Below the pieces are notes generated by a model. The model was not told the origin of the DNA. It was given only the letters and a program-made list of their open reading frames with translations, and made no database searches. A stretch of 64,000 nt of DNA from Chloroflexota bacterium (lineage in GTDB: Bacteria; Chloroflexota; Anaerolineae; UBA4142), in NCBI GenBank assembly GCA_016219275.1, contig JACRBM010000103.1:19874-83873 (forward strand). Direction: 5' to 3'. The position numbers and the translations under genes are program-made. Shown here one piece after another: positions 60,219 through 64,000 of this stretch (its first letter is position 1; the number at the start of each line of letters is the position of its first letter).

Positions 60219-61309
60219 AAACGCTCGAAGAAAAACAGTACTTGGTGCAGTCGCGTTCGTGGTATCATTCCATTGAAATAGAAGCTGGGTTAGTAACTCC
60301 GGGATGGCTTTCTCAAGCGCATTTGCAACAAGTGCTCAAGTACTTGCAGTTCCCGGACAGTTTTGAAGGTTTAACTGTTCTTGATATTGGCGCGTGGGAT
60401 GGTTTTTTTAGTTTCGAAGCGGAGCGCAGAGGAGCTAAACGTGTAGTAGCGTTGGATGTGGATCCACCAGATACGCACGGATTCGCTATCGCGAAGGAAT
60501 TGCTGGACAGTCGCGTCGAGTTTGTTCGCGGGAATGTTTACGATTTGTCTGCCGAAGTGCACGGAAACTTTGACATCGTTTTCTTCTTCGGAGTTTTTTA
60601 TCATTTGCGTTATCCTTTGCTCGCGCTCGATCGCATTCGTCAGGTCGTAACGAAGTATTTGTTGATGGAAACAAATTGCATGGATAATCACTTGGTGTTG
60701 GCAAACCAGGAGGCAGTTCCTTTAACGGCGATCGATCCACGACTCGTGGATATTCCGCTCTATCGTTTCTATCGTCACGATGAATTGAATCCTGGCGATT
60801 TCAGCAACTGGTTTTCTCCCAATCGTCGAGCAGTTGAAGATGCGTTGTGGTCAGCCGGATTTCGCCCGGAATTTTTAGCGGCTTGGGGAGATCGGATCGT
60901 GTACAAAGCCACGCGTTTGGAAAGCATTCCTGAATATCTACTCCAAACATACGAAGGACGTCAATGGATCAGGGCATCGGATGGGACCTTTTCTTTGCAG
61001 GTCTGTCTGTGCGATCAAGATAACGCTGACACTCTTTCGCCCCTTCCCACATTCGTAGGTCCCCCAGTTCTTCTCCCGGATGCGCGAGAGTTGCAGACGA
61101 CGGCTGAGCAGGAAGTGCGTCGCCTTCTCCCGCAGGTGAATCAACTCCATCGAGAAATTGCCGGGTTGCGCGGACAAATTTCTACGTTGCAATCACGAAT
61201 CACATTTCTGCAGGATTTGATTACTCTATTGCGTCGCGGACGAGTCTATCGTTTTCTCCGATTTTTTGGAATGTGGAAATGGCTCGAAAAAAACATTACG
61301 GAGGATTAG
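60215..61309 (+). CDS. SAM-dependent methyltransferase with C-terminal coiled coil
   Basis: A 364-aa protein. The methyltransferase domain (about 50-230) has the SAM motif V-L-D-I-G-A-W-D-G-F-F-S-F-E-A and V-V-A-L-D-V-D, related to CmoB/DUF1698-type enzymes. The C-terminal 90 residues contain a coiled coil (V-N-Q-L-H-R-E-I-A-G-L-R-G-Q-I) and a basic end. The start is a TTG that overlaps the ATPase stop (TTGA), with AAGGATC upstream; a 31-codon longer ATG form at 60122 lies within wzt. Next to Wzt, methyl capping of the glycan end is a likely job. Confidence 0.8.
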   Translation: MKTLEEKQYLVQSRSWYHSIEIEAGLVTPGWLSQAHLQQVLKYLQFPDSFEGLTVLDIGAWDGFFSFEAERRGAKRVVALDVDPPDTHGFAIAKELLDSRVEFVRGNVYDLSAEVHGNFDIVFFFGVFYHLRYPLLALDRIRQVVTKYLLMETNCMDNHLVLANQEAVPLTAIDPRLVDIPLYRFYRHDELNPGDFSNWFSPNRRAVEDALWSAGFRPEFLAAWGDRIVYKATRLESIPEYLLQTYEGRQWIRASDGTFSLQVCLCDQDNADTLSPLPTFVGPPVLLPDARELQTTAEQEVRRLLPQVNQLHREIAGLRGQISTLQSRITFLQDLITLLRRGRVYRFLRFFGMWKWLEKNITED

Positions 61310-61358
61310 TCGCTGTATGAGAACGCGCGAAACCTTTTTATGGTTTGAAGGGAGATGA

Positions 61359-62156
61359 ATGGCGACTGACCGAAACGTGTATGCTCAGCCGATTCTGGTT
61401 ACAGATATTAACGATTGTTTTTTCTACCACACAACTGATGTTCCGGGATATGGTGTCAGACCAGGGCAATGGGATTTACGCCCCACCTGGCGCGAATATT
61501 TGGGAGGCGAGTCTTTTCAAGGCAAGCGCGTCTTGGACATTGGCACCGCAGACGGTTTTATCAGCTTCCAGGTCGAACGTCAAGGAGCGGAAGTGGTTGC
61601 TTTCGATCTCTCGGAGATGGAATCCTGGGATCTGGTTCCGTTTGCCGGCTACGATTACAAACAATACAGCGTATCCAATAAAATACACATCAAACAATTG
61701 AACAATGCGTTCTGGCTATGCCACAGGGCTTTTGGATCGAAGGTAAAGATGGTGTATGGGAATATCTACGCAATCCCCCAGGAAATCGGGCAGGTGGATG
61801 TTGCCATCTTTGGTTCAATTCTGCTTCATCTCCGCGACCCATTCACTGCTCTCCAGAACGCGCTTGCACTCACGCGCGAAACAGTCATTGTCGCCGAACC
61901 GCTTGGACAGGATCTTGTTACACAGATTCTTGGTCGGCTCGGGATGCCATATATGCAATTTCTGCCCAAACATACCACCTGCGAACCCAAAGACTCATGG
62001 TGGTATCTGCCGCCCGCGGTGATTCGTGGTTTTCTTGGAGTACTCGGGTTTGGCGACACACGCGTTCGTTACCATGTTCAGCAATTTGGAGAATGGGGGA
62101 ATTATGCGCGTGTGCCGTATTATACGATGATCGCCAGACGAACAAGTAGCACATGA
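61359..62156 (+). CDS. SAM-dependent methyltransferase
   Basis: A 265-aa class I methyltransferase. Motif I is V-L-D-I-G-T-A-D-G-F-I-S-F; a V-A-I-F-G-S-I-L-L-H-L-R-D-P segment follows at the post-motif II position. It is distantly related to the preceding methyltransferase. It probably also modifies the exported glycan or a sugar precursor. A G-rich site (AAGGGAG) lies just upstream of the start. Confidence 0.82.
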   Translation: MATDRNVYAQPILVTDINDCFFYHTTDVPGYGVRPGQWDLRPTWREYLGGESFQGKRVLDIGTADGFISFQVERQGAEVVAFDLSEMESWDLVPFAGYDYKQYSVSNKIHIKQLNNAFWLCHRAFGSKVKMVYGNIYAIPQEIGQVDVAIFGSILLHLRDPFTALQNALALTRETVIVAEPLGQDLVTQILGRLGMPYMQFLPKHTTCEPKDSWWYLPPAVIRGFLGVLGFGDTRVRYHVQQFGEWGNYARVPYYTMIARRTSST

Positions 62157-62280
62157 AACACGTGCGACACATCCTGGGCGAGTCAGTATTACATTAGTTG
62201 ATCGCATCGGATGCGCTTTTGTACAGATCACTCTAATCAAATGTGGTTGGTCGCTCCCTAAGAGTTCGAGTTTAGACTAG

Positions 62281-62298
62281 TTTCTGTTGGGAAACCCC
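62281..62298. repeat. left terminal inverted repeat of ISNCY-like element
   Basis: 18 bases, exact complement of 63841-63858, bordered by CTAG on the outside. Confidence 0.9.
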
Positions 62299-62408
62299 GG
62301 AAGGCGGATGAATGAGTGACCGGGGTAGCCCCAAACCGAATTAGCCAAATGAGCCACCTGGAGTAAAATCAGGTTACCGAACCAAAGATTTCAACCCCAG
62401 GAGGCTCG

Positions 62409-62867
62409 ATGCTGATTATAGCATATCCGCGCGATCCCGCCTTTCTCGCGCTGACGCCCTTTATCAAGTTAGATCCGCAGGTGGTGGTCATGGACCGCTT
62501 GCTCCAAGATCGCAAACTGATTTTGCTCGCCGCCAACGACTTGGCACTCTCTGCCCCGCAAGCGTTGGGGAATGGTCGCCCATCCACGCCCGTCGTCGTC
62601 ACCTTACGGATTGCCGTGATGCGCCGACTGACCAATTGGCCCTGGCGCTCCCTGGAAAAAGAAATCAACGGCAGTATGCAGTGGCGCTGGTTTTGTGCTC
62701 TGGAAACGCATCGTTGTCCGCACTATTCCACTTTGCGCGACCGCGAAGCCTTGATTCGATCGGTGACTTTGCATCGGCTGAATGATCGCGTTGTGCGATT
62801 AGCGCAGCGCGCAGGCGTGACGCAGGGAAAAAAATGCGTGCCGATGGTTCGGTCACCGAAACGCTGA
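62409..62867 (+). CDS. ISNCY-like transposase, N-terminal frame
   Basis: A 152-aa reading with the helical N-terminal DNA-binding region of the transposase. An AGGAGG site precedes the ATG. After the slippery A-run at 62828-62834 the last 11 residues are unrelated to the family; a -1 shift leads into the next frame. Confidence 0.78.
   Translation: MLIIAYPRDPAFLALTPFIKLDPQVVVMDRLLQDRKLILLAANDLALSAPQALGNGRPSTPVVVTLRIAVMRRLTNWPWRSLEKEINGSMQWRWFCALETHRCPHYSTLRDREALIRSVTLHRLNDRVVRLAQRAGVTQGKKCVPMVRSPKR
62828..62834 (+). promoter_or_regulatory. slippery heptamer for -1 ribosomal frameshifting
   Basis: A_AAA_AAA in the phase of the first frame, ending at the ATG of the second. A slip of one base back joins G-V-T-Q-G-K-K to M-R-A-D-G-S-V-T-E-T. 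This is the normal mechanism in many insertion sequences. Confidence 0.7.
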
Positions 62868-63832
62868 TGCATTTTCCAACGGACAGTTGGCTCTTGGCAG
62901 ATAGTGTACGGGTCATCGGTCGGACGTTGGCGGCGGCACGGCGGTTGCTCAAGCCGCGGAGTCGAACCGAGAAACTACTCTTTCGCGATGCTCGCCGCCG
63001 TGCCAAACATTTGGCTCGCCAAATCGCCCAACGGACGCGTGCGACGAAAGGTCAAAAATCACCTGAAAATCAGGCGTTCCGGCAATATCGTCCTTTGGTG
63101 AAGGTGACGCGCGAGAGCGTGACCCACGGCTGGGAGATCGTCGTGCGTTTGAAAAAACTGGGCACCCCCGCCGCCGAGGCGTTGGTGACGACGCTGGAAC
63201 ACTACTTACCGCTGGTGGCGCAAGTCCTTGACCAAACGACACGGCGGGTGTTTCAGCACGAGTCAGTCCCTGCCAGCGAAAAAATCGTCAGTTTGTTCGA
63301 GCCGCACACCGCGATCATCAAACGTGGGAAAGCGCGTCCCCACGACACCGAATTTGGGCGCAAGGTTTGGTATTGTGAAAGTGACGGCGGCATTCTCACG
63401 GACTATCGCTTGCTGGTGGGCAATCCCCCCGAAGCGAACTATTGGTTGCCCAGTCTCAAACATCAACGCCAGTTGCTCGGGCGGGTTCCCGAAGTGGCAA
63501 CCGCCGATCGCGGCGTGTATTCGCCCAAGAACGAACAGGCAGCCAAAGACCTGGGCGTGAAACGCGTGGTCTTACCCAAACCGGGTGCCAAGACTCAAGC
63601 ACGACAACGCTTGGAAGAGCAGCCCTGGTTCAAAGCGGTACGCCGTTGGCGCTCGGGTGCCGAAGGGCGCATCAGTCATTTGCGGCGCGCGCGTCGTTTG
63701 GATCGGTGCTTGAATCGTGGCGAGCCTGGTATGGAACGCTGGCTTGGTTGGGGTGTCATCACTAACAACCTGGTCGTCATCGCGGTAGCATTGACGCGCC
63801 CGCACCGTTCTACCAAGAAACGTCGAATGTGA
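62834..63832 (+). CDS. ISNCY-like transposase, catalytic frame
   Basis: A 332-aa reading with the DDE core. S-V-T-E-T-L-M-H-F-P-T-D-S-W-L-L is the region of the first acidic residues in the ISNCY type; V-A-T-A-D-R-G-V-Y and G-A-E-G-R-I-S-H-L-R hold the later ones. It is expressed as a fusion after frameshifting. Confidence 0.8.
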   Translation: MRADGSVTETLMHFPTDSWLLADSVRVIGRTLAAARRLLKPRSRTEKLLFRDARRRAKHLARQIAQRTRATKGQKSPENQAFRQYRPLVKVTRESVTHGWEIVVRLKKLGTPAAEALVTTLEHYLPLVAQVLDQTTRRVFQHESVPASEKIVSLFEPHTAIIKRGKARPHDTEFGRKVWYCESDGGILTDYRLLVGNPPEANYWLPSLKHQRQLLGRVPEVATADRGVYSPKNEQAAKDLGVKRVVLPKPGAKTQARQRLEEQPWFKAVRRWRSGAEGRISHLRRARRLDRCLNRGEPGMERWLGWGVITNNLVVIAVALTRPHRSTKKRRM

Positions 63833-63840
63833 CCCCACGA

Positions 63841-63858
63841 GGGGTTTCCCAACAGAAA
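63841..63858. repeat. right terminal inverted repeat of ISNCY-like element
   Basis: 18 bases, exact complement of 62281-62298, bordered by CTAG on the outside. Confidence 0.9.
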
Positions 63859-63937
63859 CTAGACTAACGCCGAACGACTCGGGTTTTCCGAGTTGAGAAA
63901 ATCGCACCTTACAATCGAAACCGAATCGTCAATCGCG

Positions 63938-64000
63938 CTATTTCTTGCTCTTCTTGATGATCGGATGCCGTTCGGCACGCTGGCGTGCCTTGCCTTTGGG
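63938..64000 (-). CDS. C-terminal end of an unidentified gene (partial)
   Basis: On the minus strand an open frame enters from the right edge and ends with a Lys-rich tail (P-I-I-K-K-S-K-K, then TAG). Only 20 residues are visible, too few to name a family. The gene would continue beyond the window. Confidence 0.4.
   Translation of the reverse strand, partial: PKGKARQRAERHPIIKKSKK

Larger units (their letters stand above)
62281..63858 (+). mobile_element. ISNCY-like insertion sequence with 18-bp terminal repeats
   Basis: A 1578-bp element with perfect 18-base inverted repeats (62281-62298 and 63841-63858, starting TTTCTGTTGGG). CTAG flanks both sides (62277-62280 and 63859-63862), most likely a four-base target duplication. 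It carries a two-frame transposase with a slippery heptamer and looks intact. Confidence 0.87.

Overview
The window looks like chromosomal DNA of an uncultured member of the Chloroflexota (Anaerolineae-like). This is an inference from three things: lipoproteins with long Pro/Thr/Ala linkers, abundant short intergenic palindromes, and a roadblock/MglA gene set. No rRNA is present. Most of the sequence is GC-rich and densely coding. The stretch from about 54.7 to 62.2 kb is visibly more AT-rich and uses different codons.

Region 1 (1-12.2 kb) holds two divergent sugar or polyol catabolic operons. The leftward operon (6065 to 25) encodes a UroD/MtaA-like protein, a Gfo/Idh/MocA oxidoreductase, an amidohydrolase, a DeoR regulator, a CBM9-like protein and a solute-binding lipoprotein. 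The rightward operon (6309 to 12206) encodes a GntR/UTRA regulator, a second binding lipoprotein, two permeases, a Zn-dependent dehydrogenase and a transaldolase-like aldolase. A compact divergent control region separates them. Region 2 (12.3-18 kb) has the remains of a branched-chain amino acid ABC transporter (an ATPase missing its N-terminus plus LivM), an aminotransferase, and a NarL-type two-component pair. Region 3 (18.3-27.3 kb) looks like a lactate/2-hydroxyacid locus: two Nramp-fold transporters that lack the metal-binding signature, lutABC, an AlkZ-like DNA glycosylase and a LarA-like protein. Region 4 (27.3-31.4 kb) has galK-galT, an XdhC-domain protein, an Lgt-like membrane protein and a TlpA thioredoxin.

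Region 5 (31.4-40.5 kb) is the most unusual part. Thirteen leftward genes form a small-GTPase signalling island: an MglA-type GTPase, three clear roadblock proteins, two tandem roadblock-like paralogues, two PATAN/DUF4388-like proteins, a winged-helix protein, a Cache-HAMP sensor with no output domain, a Cys-rich protein, a response-regulator receiver fused to a Ras-like GTPase, and an OmpR-type regulator. The last gene has a near-consensus promoter with a tandem 11-bp repeat just upstream of it.

Region 6 (40.7-54 kb) is core metabolism and proteostasis: CBS proteins, a GltD-like flavoprotein, an alanine-dehydrogenase-like protein, a CoA-transferase, an AcuA-like acetyltransferase, tRNA-Leu(UAG), tig-clpP-clpX, an AAA+ ATPase and a MaeB-type malic enzyme. 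Its ClpP has Asn at the catalytic Asp position. Region 7 (54-64 kb) is accessory: a repetitive secreted protein, an ISKra4-like element split by two frameshifts, a Wzm/Wzt-type glycan exporter with two methyltransferases, an ISNCY-like element with a -1 frameshift heptamer, and the tail of one more gene at the right edge.
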